NCBI RefSeq assembly: GCF_007741515.1
Contig: NZ_CP036263.1
Coordinates: 4,079,178-4,143,177, forward strand
Length of the DNA: 64,000 nt
Source: Adhaeretor mobilis
GTDB taxonomy: Bacteria; Planctomycetota; Planctomycetia; Pirellulales; Lacipirellulaceae
Direction: 5' to 3'
Below, in pieces: positions 1-7,554 of the stretch. The stretch's first letter is position 1; each line of letters begins with the position of its first letter. The notes under the pieces were generated by a model. The model was not told the origin of the DNA. It saw only the letters and a program-made list of their open reading frames with translations, and ran no database searches. A program made the translations under genes and the position numbers.

Positions 1-1112
1 GGCTTACTGCTGTGTAGTTGCTTCCGCAAGCGTTTTGCTTCACGCCGAGGAATGCCACTGGTGAGCCGACGGAACCGATGTTCGCTAGTTGTCCCCAAAT
101 AAATTTGCACCGCCTGCGGGTTGGCAACAGCAAGCAGGGCCTGCAGAGAACGATCGTCGAGGGCTTCCAGCAGGGCTACATCGTAGAAGCTAGTTGACTT
201 GCTGACTTCTTCGTCAGGGCCGGTATCTTCGACAATCGCCTCCTCCTGCTCCAAAGGCATGGAGGCTATGGACGCAGGGGTAGGGGACGTAGAATTTACA
301 GACACTGGCTCTGGGGAGAACAATTCTTGTAGAGGCGCGCCCGGAGCGTCAGCGACGGAAGGTTCGTTTGTTAGTGCAGCCACCATCGTAGGATCGCGGC
401 GTTGGAGCGAATCGAGAATGATGGCTCGTTCGGATTCCGACGCTTGCTGCAGAATCCGTTTAGCAAGTTGGCTGCCGGACTGGAAATACTCTTGGTGGCG
501 CCTGCGTTGGAGCAACCGCTCAGCGAGTTGCGTTTCCAACTCTTCGACCGCTTCGTCGACTGCTGGGTACGAGTAAACCAATCGTTCTACGACTAGCGAT
601 TTCGTCGAAGTCGGCAAATGGGCGAGTGTCTCAGCCGCTTTAGTCTCGCTCAATCGTGAAAGCACCAGGGCAACCGCTTGAGGATGCTCGTCACGAAGCA
701 ATTCAGCAAGATCATGCCCACTGGCGGAGGCGAGCAATTCTGTTCTTTGGGCCAGGTCGATCACGTCACATGCGGAGGCGGTCTGCTGCTCGTTCGACAA
801 TTGCTGTTGCTCTTCGTACTGGTCGAGCAACTCGATTTGCCGTTGGAGCGACTCGTCGATTTCCACCGCCACATTGTCGGAAATGCGAGAGAAATCCTCG
901 TCCTGCTTCTGCGACTGAATGTCTTGAAACTGCTGGAGCACGTCTTGCTGCTCTTCGGGATCGATCTCGCCTAGACGATCGACCAACTCGCTGACTCGAG
1001 CCGCTTCGTGCAGAGGCAATTCAGCAAGTAACTGCTCAGCCAACGGACCGTCCACGCTGGCCACGAGGATGGCAACTTTTCGCAGATTGTCGGGGCGTTG
1101 GTAGGGTGACAT
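1..1112 (-). CDS. fliG: Flagellar motor switch protein FliG (3' end outside window)
   Basis: Open frame read on the minus strand from the ATG at 1112 down to base 1 with no stop, so the C-terminus lies outside the window. About 370 residues are visible. The N-terminus (RKVAILVASVDGPLAEQLL) matches the FliG N-domain that binds FliF. The middle part contains EHPQAVALVLSRL, the typical FliG EHPQ motif. The last residues (IPRREAKRLRKQL) resemble the start of the C-terminal motor domain. A long acidic, Ser/Pro-rich stretch around residues 245-300 makes the protein more divergent than enterobacterial FliG. FliG is the cytoplasmic rotor protein that contacts the stator and switches rotation. It lies 42 bases downstream of fliF in the same operon. 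The family call is fairly sure; the strong divergence is visible directly. Confidence 0.8.
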   Translation of the reverse strand, partial: MSPYQRPDNLRKVAILVASVDGPLAEQLLAELPLHEAARVSELVDRLGEIDPEEQQDVLQQFQDIQSQKQDEDFSRISDNVAVEIDESLQRQIELLDQYEEQQQLSNEQQTASACDVIDLAQRTELLASASGHDLAELLRDEHPQAVALVLSRLSETKAAETLAHLPTSTKSLVVERLVYSYPAVDEAVEELETQLAERLLQRRRHQEYFQSGSQLAKRILQQASESERAIILDSLQRRDPTMVAALTNEPSVADAPGAPLQELFSPEPVSVNSTSPTPASIASMPLEQEEAIVEDTGPDEEVSKSTSFYDVALLEALDDRSLQALLAVANPQAVQIYLGTTSEHRFRRLTSGIPRREAKRLRKQLHSSK

Positions 1113-1154
1113 GTTCGTTTGGTTCTAAGTGTGTTGAACTATGTGTACTGGCGG

Positions 1155-2792
1155 TTAGCCGGCGTTTGCAATCCAGGTTCGTAAGATGGCGGCGGCCGCG
1201 TCGGGGTCTTCTTTGACGATTTCCGTGAGATCGTCTCGCAAGTTCGACCCCTTCTTGAGCTTCAACTTGGGCCGTCGCTCTTCAGCGGTTTCCTTAGGTT
1301 CCGCTGCTTCAGCGACTGCGTTCTCTTCTAGTGCAATGTCGGCAGCGGCAATCGTGACTGGCGGTTCAGATTTAGGAATCGACTTAACCATGGAACGCAA
1401 CATCACTAGCCCAACGAGTGCGAAGCAGGCGGTAAGTAGCGTGTTCAAGTGACTGCTCGCCCAGAACAGGCCTTCCGTAGCCATGGAAGGTGCTTCGATG
1501 GGGTCGGGCGTGAGCGACGGGAGAAATGTCACCTCGACATCGGAATAATTTTCCTGGGCAACACGTTTTGGCAGCAACTTGGAGACGCTCGTCTTGATCT
1601 TGCGGGCTGTGTCTTCTTCAATCTTAGTAAGCAAGTCGGCCGGTGGTTGATCTTCTGGTGCAGCGTCAGGATTTTTCTGTCGCCACACACGGTCGAGGTA
1701 ATCCATCGGTACAGAGATCGATGCCTGCACGTTGGTGGGAGTGAGTCCGCTTTCGCTGAGGACTTTTTCCGAGGTGGGCACAAAGGAGCTAGTGTCTGAG
1801 TCCTGCGTCTCTGTTTTGCTGACGATTTTAGCAGTTTCTTCATCCGGTGCGGCACGACCAGGGCCTTGAGCGGTGATGCCGGGCTGCTGTCCTCCCTCGA
1901 TGCGCTGATTGCTGATTTCTTCTTTTTGGATGCGTTCATGCAGCGCGACCGCTTCACCCTGCGAAGAGAGAGTACGTTCCTCAAGCGTTAGCGTCTTGTC
2001 AAGTTCCGCATTTACCTGCACGCGAATTCCAGGAATGCCTCGTAAGAGATCCTCAATTCGAGTCTGCATGAGATACTCATATTTGGAGCGCGTACGGTAG
2101 TAGCGATCATCGAAGTCCTCGGCGGACACGCCCGCCCCGCCGGCAAATTCCGATCCGCTCGATTGGTCGAGAATCGTCACATCAACGGGGCTGAGCCCGG
2201 CGATGGCACCTGCCACTGCGGCGCGGATGAGTTTCTGGCGGCGTCCATCAAGAGTCTCGCCGCCGGCAGGTCTGACACTTACCGTAGCGGAGGATTTTTC
2301 CTTCGAGAAGCCTTGCGATTCGCGAATGTCGTACATGACCTTCGCGTCGGCGATGCCATCCATGTTGCGGACGATCATTGAAAGTTGGCGTTCGCGTGCC
2401 GACTTCAGTTTTTGCAATTGAAGCTTGTGCGGCATAAACGGGCTGACTTCCAACGCGTCATCCATGAGCGTGTCGAAGTTCGCTGGTAGGACACCCGCGT
2501 CGGCGATAGATGCCATGCATTCGAGTTTCTTGTCACTGGGAACGAGAAAACGATTCCCCTTGCGCTCGATACCGTCGACCTTCGCCTTAGCGAGCGCTGC
2601 TTCGATGGCATCTGCCTCCCGAGGCTGGAGCATTTCGCCATTGAAAAGATACTCGTCTGCTCCGGTGCTGTGATGCTGAAAAAGGTATCCGAAGCTCACT
2701 ACGATTACACCCAGCAATAGCGCTGCCGTGACACGCGCCGCGGGCGTCATTGATTGATAGAGATCGCGGAATTGTTGAATCGAGTCGTTCAA
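1155..2792 (-). CDS. fliF: Flagellar MS-ring protein FliF
   Basis: Forms the MS ring in the cytoplasmic membrane, the base of the flagellar rod and export gate. A first membrane segment (TAALLLGVIVVSFGYLF) follows the YQSMTPAARV motif usual in planctomycete FliF. The large periplasmic part includes the YscJ/FliF region (SATVSVRPAGGETLD, VTILDQSSG). A second membrane segment (LNTLLTACFALVGLVMLRS) and a cytoplasmic FliG-binding tail (DPDAAAAILRTWI) end the protein. No ATG is available at the N-terminus. I use the TTG at 2792 because it gives the family's usual start and 545 residues; an in-frame TTG at 2879 would add 29 unrelated residues. It sits between fliE and fliG in one transcription unit. 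Confidence 0.9.
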   Translation of the reverse strand: MNDSIQQFRDLYQSMTPAARVTAALLLGVIVVSFGYLFQHHSTGADEYLFNGEMLQPREADAIEAALAKAKVDGIERKGNRFLVPSDKKLECMASIADAGVLPANFDTLMDDALEVSPFMPHKLQLQKLKSARERQLSMIVRNMDGIADAKVMYDIRESQGFSKEKSSATVSVRPAGGETLDGRRQKLIRAAVAGAIAGLSPVDVTILDQSSGSEFAGGAGVSAEDFDDRYYRTRSKYEYLMQTRIEDLLRGIPGIRVQVNAELDKTLTLEERTLSSQGEAVALHERIQKEEISNQRIEGGQQPGITAQGPGRAAPDEETAKIVSKTETQDSDTSSFVPTSEKVLSESGLTPTNVQASISVPMDYLDRVWRQKNPDAAPEDQPPADLLTKIEEDTARKIKTSVSKLLPKRVAQENYSDVEVTFLPSLTPDPIEAPSMATEGLFWASSHLNTLLTACFALVGLVMLRSMVKSIPKSEPPVTIAAADIALEENAVAEAAEPKETAEERRPKLKLKKGSNLRDDLTEIVKEDPDAAAAILRTWIANAG

Positions 2793-2894
2793 AGCGTCCG
2801 TCCGTGGAAGCTGGGGGTATCGGTGTTTATTAACTGTTGAAGTGGCATCGGGCCGATGCGGGATAACAGGTGGTATCAAAGCTTTTAGTTAACT

Positions 2895-3221
2895 TTAGAT
2901 TCTGATGTCCTTGATTTCTTGGTAGGCCTGCATGGCTTTGTTTCTCATTTGCAGCATCATGCGAAAGGCCATGTCGGCCTTTTGCACTGCGGTGAGTACG
3001 GCTGCCGGATCGGCATCGCCACCTGTCATGAGCGATTCCACTGCGGTGTCGGCTTGTTGTTGCATGGCATTCACATCTTGGATGGAGTCAAGCAGGAAGT
3101 TCTTGAACGAACCTGCTTCACCTGCTCCTGCAGCACCTCCGGCGGGGGAGGGCATCGCGGGCAAGCCCCGTACTGATTGACTCAAGGCAGGGCTGACGAT
3201 CGGGTTGCCAATGGTATTCAT
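2895..3221 (-). CDS. fliE: Flagellar hook-basal body complex protein FliE
   Basis: FliE is a small periplasmic adaptor joining the MS ring to the rod. The 108 residues fit the family (about 100). Its C-terminal half (AVLTAVQKADMAFRMMLQMR followed by an NKAMQAYQEI helix) is the diagnostic FliE signature. The ATG at 3221 is preceded by an AAAGGGA ribosome site at good spacing. The frame stays open a little further upstream, but those residues do not resemble FliE. It is downstream of flgBC and directly upstream of fliF. The 195-base gap before it contains a perfect 6-bp-stem hairpin (CGTTGG/CCAACG, 3301-3316), which could be an RNA processing site between flgBC and fliEFG. Confidence 0.92.
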   Translation of the reverse strand: MNTIGNPIVSPALSQSVRGLPAMPSPAGGAAGAGEAGSFKNFLLDSIQDVNAMQQQADTAVESLMTGGDADPAAVLTAVQKADMAFRMMLQMRNKAMQAYQEIKDIRI

Positions 3222-3416
3222 TAGTGTGAATCCCTTTGCCGCCTTGCTTGCTAGCAAACTTTACTGGTTTGCGCTAGTAGCAAGAAATGGCGACTCGTGG
3301 CGTTGGCCCCCCAACGTCGCGGTTGTACGTCAACTCCTGTTCATGTTAGTTCTAGTGGACGGTTGATACTCGACAGCACGGGCTCAATGCTATGCCAATA
3401 CACAAATGGGAAGCAC

Positions 3417-3827
3417 CTAAGCTAAAATCTGTAGTGTCCGCGCTCCCAGGTCTTTTGTAACTTCAATAACGCCAAGATTCGCTTCGTAGGCCCTGGTAGC
3501 TTCCAAGGCATCGACGAATTCACTCGTCATATCTATATCTGGGTAGGCAACGTACCCGTTCTCATCGGCGTCTGGGTGACCCGGCTCGTATTTCATTCGT
3601 GGGGCGGAGTCCGAGTACTCCACGCTACCCACCTGCACGCCCACGCCACCGCCGGAGGTGGCCAACTCCGTATCGGTCTCAAACGTGACATAGCGAGGAA
3701 CATAGGCCTGCGCTTCGCCACGCTCGTTCCGTGTGGTACTCATATTGGCGAGATTTGACGAAATCGCGTTGAGTCGCGTCCGTTGGGCGATCAGGCCACT
3801 CGTACTCACGTCGAATGCACTAAACAT
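3417..3827 (-). CDS. flgC: Flagellar basal-body rod protein FlgC
   Basis: Proximal rod subunit, exported by the flagellar type III apparatus. The N-terminus (MFSAFDVSTSGLIAQRTRLN, then AISSNLANM) is the rod-protein motif. The C-terminal EATRAYEANLGVIEVTKDLG is the conserved coiled-coil end of FlgC. Length 136 is normal. The ATG at 3827 has an AAAGAGA ribosome site; a longer frame starting at 3890 adds 21 residues that do not look like FlgC. It follows flgB by about 97 bases on the same strand. Confidence 0.94.
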   Translation of the reverse strand: MFSAFDVSTSGLIAQRTRLNAISSNLANMSTTRNERGEAQAYVPRYVTFETDTELATSGGGVGVQVGSVEYSDSAPRMKYEPGHPDADENGYVAYPDIDMTSEFVDALEATRAYEANLGVIEVTKDLGARTLQILA

Positions 3828-3924
3828 GGGGATCTCTTTCTCTAAAGAGTGGCTTGTGTAGTTACGCCTGACGCCCCAGGCCGGGTGCATCAGCCCCCCG
3901 GGTCAGGAGATTGGATTCAACGTA

Positions 3925-4362
3925 TTAGGCTCGTTCAGTGATAGCAGCCCGTAGTAGACGAAACTGCGCCGTCATGAGGCTGAGGGCTAAGTTGTGTTTT
4001 GCTTGATTCTTGGAAATTGCTGCTACTTGTTGTTCGAGGCTCACATCGCTTTCATCGTGGTAGAGGATGCTTTTCATGGAGTCTTCAACCTTTGTGAAAT
4101 CGGCATCTTGTTGGAGCGTTGCAGGAACCCCGTATTGATTGCCATATTGGTTGTACCCAGTGACGCTAGGCGAGTGACGTTTCGCTGCGACAGCTTCCTT
4201 CAAACTAGTTTCGAACTCCTGCTGCGACAGATCACGCGTGCGATATCCGGGTGTATCAAGGTTCGCCAGGTTCCCAGCTAGCACGCCATGACGGGCTTGT
4301 GTGAAATTGACGACCTGCTCAAGCACTGGCACGGTCGATGAATCGAACAGGTTGGAGATCAT
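3925..4362 (-). CDS. flgB: Flagellar basal-body rod protein FlgB
   Basis: Rod subunit at the MS-ring side. Residues 20-45 (FTQARHGVLAGNLANLDTPG) carry the NxANxDTPGY motif that identifies FlgB. The C-terminus (NLALSLMTAQFRLLRAAITE) fits as well. The 145-residue length is usual. FlgB is the first gene of the flgB-flgC-fliE-fliF-fliG unit. A sigma-54 promoter (4381-4396) is so close that the predicted mRNA would begin only about 8 bases before the ATG at 4362. A shorter FlgB starting downstream would lose the conserved N-terminal helix, so this start is probably right. Confidence 0.93.
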   Translation of the reverse strand: MISNLFDSSTVPVLEQVVNFTQARHGVLAGNLANLDTPGYRTRDLSQQEFETSLKEAVAAKRHSPSVTGYNQYGNQYGVPATLQQDADFTKVEDSMKSILYHDESDVSLEQQVAAISKNQAKHNLALSLMTAQFRLLRAAITERA

Positions 4363-4380
4363 GGGTTACCGTGCCTTAAT

Positions 4381-4396
4381 AGCAATTCGCGTGCCA
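4381..4396 (-). promoter_or_regulatory. Sigma-54 (-24/-12) promoter of the flgB operon
   Basis: Read on the minus strand the bases are TGGCACGCGAATTGCT, a full match to the consensus TGGCACG-N4-TTGCW. With GC of the -12 element at 4383-4382, transcription should start near 4370, only about 8 bases before the flgB ATG. The next gene upstream encodes a sigma-54 activator with an intact GAFTGA loop, which fits. The remaining upstream gap (4397-4506) could hold the activator sites, but I see no clear palindrome there. Confidence 0.8.
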
Positions 4397-4506
4397 CCGA
4401 GAGTGACAGCCTGCCTTATTGTTTTTAAACTTCCTAAACTTCGCGTTCTACCTGTGGTGTTTGCTTTACGTGGTTCCTCGTTTGAGTTTCTTTAGAGATC
4501 ATTCAA

Positions 4507-6036
4507 CTAGGCCGCTCTGTTGACGCCTACAGTGTGAGAACCGGCAGAAACTGCCGATTCAAGTGGCACAATCTGCCGACTGGCGTCCTGCGCTGGGGAA
4601 AACTGTTTCGTGCGTGGAGCGTAGCCGTAGGAACGCAATTTGCCGCTGAGCGTGCGCACGCCAATGCCCAGTGCCTCGGCAGTTTTCCCGCGGTGTCCTT
4701 CGTAATGTTCTAGCGTGGCGACGATCATCGCCCGCTCGACTTCTTCCAAGCTGGAACCGACTGGTATGGCATTGCCTTCAGCTGGCAGGTCGCAATTCTC
4801 TGGCTGCTGCAACCAAGGGCGTAATTCAGCGGCGGTGATTGGCTCGCCCTGGTTGAGGACGCACGCCCGTGTGATCAAGTTTTCGAGCTCCCGTACATTA
4901 CCGGGCCAATGATAGACGGCGAATAGCTCACGCGCATCGGCGGCCAAATCACACTGTTTACGGCCTAAGCGGTCCGCTGATTTCTGCAAAAAGTAATCTG
5001 CCAGCAATTGGACGTCGTCACCGCGCTCTCTCAATGGTGGAAGTTCCAACGGCACAACGGCCAATCGATAGTACAAGTCCTCGCGAAAACGCCCGGCGGT
5101 AATCTCTTCAGGCAGAATGCGATTTGTGCTGGCAAGAACACGCACGTCCGCCTCGAGAGTTTTGCTTGAACCAACAGGCTCGAAGGTACGCTCTTGCAGC
5201 ACTCGCAGCAGCTTGGCTTGCAGGGGCAAATCGATCTCAGTGATTTCGTCCAGAAAAATCGCGCCACCCGCAGCCAGCTCGAAGCGGCCCGTGCGATCGA
5301 GATCTGCGCCGGTAAAAGCGCCGCGTTGATGGCCGAACAGCTCACTCTCAGCCAACTGTGGCGAGAGAGCAGGGCAGTTGAGGCTGACGAGCGGCCCATC
5401 AGCACGACGGCTTGCAGCATGAACCGCACGAGCAACCAATTCTTTTCCGGTGCCGCTTTCGCCGCAAATCAGAACCGTTTCGCCGGTGGGTGCCACTTGG
5501 GCGATGCGTTGCCGTAGTAGCTGCATGGCAGGACTATTACCCACCATGTTGAAATCGGCATCGTTGATGTCAGTATTTGCAGTGGAAGTTGCAGCAGATG
5601 ATTCTTGACTTGATTTTCCACCGTCCAACAAACGGCGACGCTGCAGAGCCCTGGCAACCAGCGTCTCCAGCTGGTTCACATCAAAAGGCTTCTCCATGTA
5701 GTCGAACGCACCATGGCGAATCGCTTCCACAGCCGAGGAGATTGTCGCGTGTGCCGTAACCATGATGGCTTGTGCCTGAATTCTTCGCTGCGACATCTCT
5801 TGAATGAACTCGAGTCCGTCCATACCGGGCATTTGGAGGTCTGTCACGACCACGTCGAACGACTCGCCATCCGTTTGGGCAGAGTCGAGTACTGGCAGCG
5901 CTTCCACAGCGCTCGCAACGCTCGCGACGGCATAGCCGGCGTGGCGAAGCACGTCCGTCACCGATTCGCGCGCGGCGGCGTGATCGTCAACGACCAGCAC
6001 ACGGCCTTCCACTCTTTTTTGCTTGACTTGGCTCAC
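4507..6036 (-). CDS. Sigma-54-dependent response regulator, FleR/FlrC/NtrC type
   Basis: Phosphorylation-controlled activator that opens sigma-54 promoters, here presumably flgB. Domains: receiver (about 12-125) with phosphoacceptor D66 in [13 protein letters not shown] and the KPF motif; AAA+ domain (165-400) with Walker A GESGTGKE (192-199), sigma-54 contact loop GAFTGA (239-244) and Walker [11 protein letters not shown]-terminal Fis-type HTH ([18 protein letters not shown]). Length 509. The start is GTG at 6036, overlapping the stop of the upstream kinase by four bases (GTGA), so the pair is translationally coupled. A GAGAGCA ribosome site is nearby. Assignment as the flagellar FleR equivalent rests on position between flgN-like and flgB and on the sigma-54 site before flgB. 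Confidence 0.9.
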   Translation of the reverse strand: MSQVKQKRVEGRVLVVDDHAAARESVTDVLRHAGYAVASVASAVEALPVLDSAQTDGESFDVVVTDLQMPGMDGLEFIQEMSQRRIQAQAIMVTAHATISSAVEAIRHGAFDYMEKPFDVNQLETLVARALQRRRLLDGGKSSQESSAATSTANTDINDADFNMVGNSPAMQLLRQRIAQVAPTGETVLICGESGTGKELVARAVHAASRRADGPLVSLNCPALSPQLAESELFGHQRGAFTGADLDRTGRFELAAGGAIFLDEITEIDLPLQAKLLRVLQERTFEPVGSSKTLEADVRVLASTNRILPEEITAGRFREDLYYRLAVVPLELPPLRERGDDVQLLADYFLQKSADRLGRKQCDLAADARELFAVYHWPGNVRELENLITRACVLNQGEPITAAELRPWLQQPENCDLPAEGNAIPVGSSLEEVERAMIVATLEHYEGHRGKTAEALGIGVRTLSGKLRSYGYAPRTKQFSPAQDASRQIVPLESAVSAGSHTVGVNRAA

Positions 6037-7010
6037 GCGGCTGCTCTCATTGATTGACGGGGTAGCTGGATTGTGAACGCTGCGCCACCCTCGGGGCAGT
6101 TCATGGCCGTGATATGCCCACCGTGAGCGGTGACAATGCGTTGTACGATTGAAAGCCCGAGTCCTGTGCCCGTGCTCTTCGTGGTGAAGAAGGGTTCGAA
6201 GAGCTGTGATAGCTGCTCTTTGGTGAACCCCGGGCCGCTATCGGCAACCTCCAGCTCGAAACCTTGTGGGCCGTCGAACGAGGTGACGACTAACTCTCCG
6301 CCGGCATCCATGACGTCGATCGAGTTGAGCGCCAAATTCAACAACGCGCGGCGAAACATTTCTCGATCGGCGCTAAGAGTTACTTCTGGCGGTATGTCGA
6401 TGGAGGTGGCAATGCCTTGCGCTTCCATCTGCGGTGCCAGTGATTGGCAAACCTCATCAACGAGATCGCGCACCAGGAAGGTACGCCAATCGGGCTCACG
6501 GTGGCTTGTGAAATTCAGTAGATCATTCACGGTCGTGTCGAGGGCGGTAAACCCTGCCTCCACTTTAGTAAGGATGTCTGAGCTTTCGGTGTCCGCTGCA
6601 AGGCGACGCCTTAACAGACTCAAATACAACGTGACCGGCACTAGGCTGTTGCGTACTTCATGAGCAACGTGCCCGGCCATACGGCCCAAATCAGCCAGAC
6701 GCTGCTGGCGGGCTAATTCTTGATTTTTTGCTTCCAGTTCGTTCGTAAGTCGTGCAACTTCGCCTTGTAGGGTTTCGTGCGTTTGCTGGAGCCGAAGTGT
6801 GGCGTCGCTCCAGGCAGCAAGAATTGTTTCTAGACTCGCGTCAGGCGTGATTCCAGCAATGGCCATCGGTGCGGCCTCGACCAGATCAGCCGGGACGTAT
6901 TCATCCGCCTGGGACAATTCCTCGGGGACTACCAGGCGCAAGGCGACGCGATCGCCTTGCGGCAAGTAACCTGCTTCGTGTTGGTTTCCAGAGGCTGTCA
7001 TTGAGGGCAA
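6033..7010 (-). CDS. Sensor histidine kinase, FleS/FlrB type
   Basis: Soluble two-component kinase with no membrane segment. A variable N-terminus is followed by a coiled coil (about 65-105), a HisKA domain with H117 in [13 protein letters not shown], and a HATPase_c domain with N box ([15 protein letters not shown]), G1 box (DSGPGF) and G2 box (GTGLGLS). Length 325. The start may be TTG at 7010 (an AAGG lies just upstream) or the ATG at 7001. Its last codons overlap the activator gene, so the two form an operon. FleS and FlrB kinases are likewise cytosolic and feed a sigma-54 flagellar activator. The signal it senses cannot be read from the sequence. Confidence 0.85.
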   Translation of the reverse strand: MPSMTASGNQHEAGYLPQGDRVALRLVVPEELSQADEYVPADLVEAAPMAIAGITPDASLETILAAWSDATLRLQQTHETLQGEVARLTNELEAKNQELARQQRLADLGRMAGHVAHEVRNSLVPVTLYLSLLRRRLAADTESSDILTKVEAGFTALDTTVNDLLNFTSHREPDWRTFLVRDLVDEVCQSLAPQMEAQGIATSIDIPPEVTLSADREMFRRALLNLALNSIDVMDAGGELVVTSFDGPQGFELEVADSGPGFTKEQLSQLFEPFFTTKSTGTGLGLSIVQRIVTAHGGHITAMNCPEGGAAFTIQLPRQSMRAAA

Positions 7011-7021
7011 TTTGCCTTGAA

Positions 7022-7525
7022 CTAGGAATTGGAACGGAGGTCCAGTGAGGCGCTGTTCGTTTGTAGATTATGGTTGTGAGGGTTCGCAGGCGATCTGGTG
7101 TCCGTACGGTACTGTTGGGCTTGGTAAGCACCATGCACTTTGCTGGCGCTGGCAGCGGTGTTGATTTGCGACGCAGTTTGATCGCGGCGGATTGTCATTT
7201 GCTGTTCGTTAGCTTGTTCGAGTGCCATAACCTCAGCGAGTAGTTTTTGACAAACCTCAGCCTGGGCTGCGCATTGCTGGCGAGCCTGTAGCGAAGGCCA
7301 AACTCGTGACTCGGGATGTTGCTCGTGAAAGGGTTGTAGCTCTCTCTCGATTGCTTGCAATGCGAGAATTAGACGCTGCTTCGTGGATATAAGCCGCAGC
7401 AGATCACCAATCTTGTCTGCGGCGATCAATTCCGACTGTTTCCGACCAATGGCGCACAGCTGCTTCAGGCAAGCAAGTCGCTTGCTGACGAGTTCTGCTA
7501 ATTTGTCGGTCGTAAGTTTGTCCAT
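7022..7525 (-). CDS. FlgN-like flagellar chaperone (putative)
   Basis: 167 residues, mostly alpha-helical and rich in Gln, Leu and Ala, predicted coiled coil over about 1-120, followed by a polar disordered tail (NPHNHNLQTNSASL). The size, the helical pattern and the position directly before a flagellar two-component pair resemble FlgN, which holds hook-filament junction proteins before export. Sequence similarity in FlgN proteins is low and I see no decisive motif, so this is an inference. The ATG at 7525 is clear. The gene begins about 30 bases after the stop of the TPR gene and ends 11 bases before the kinase start. Confidence 0.55.
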   Translation of the reverse strand: MDKLTTDKLAELVSKRLACLKQLCAIGRKQSELIAADKIGDLLRLISTKQRLILALQAIERELQPFHEQHPESRVWPSLQARQQCAAQAEVCQKLLAEVMALEQANEQQMTIRRDQTASQINTAASASKVHGAYQAQQYRTDTRSPANPHNHNLQTNSASLDLRSNS

Positions 7526-7554
7526 GATTTGGGATTTGCTCGTTTATCTGCTCT

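Noticed and set aside
199-994. Plus-strand open frames of 98-125 codons
   Set aside because: They are opposite the FliG frame, which has clear family motifs; their translations are low-complexity shadows.
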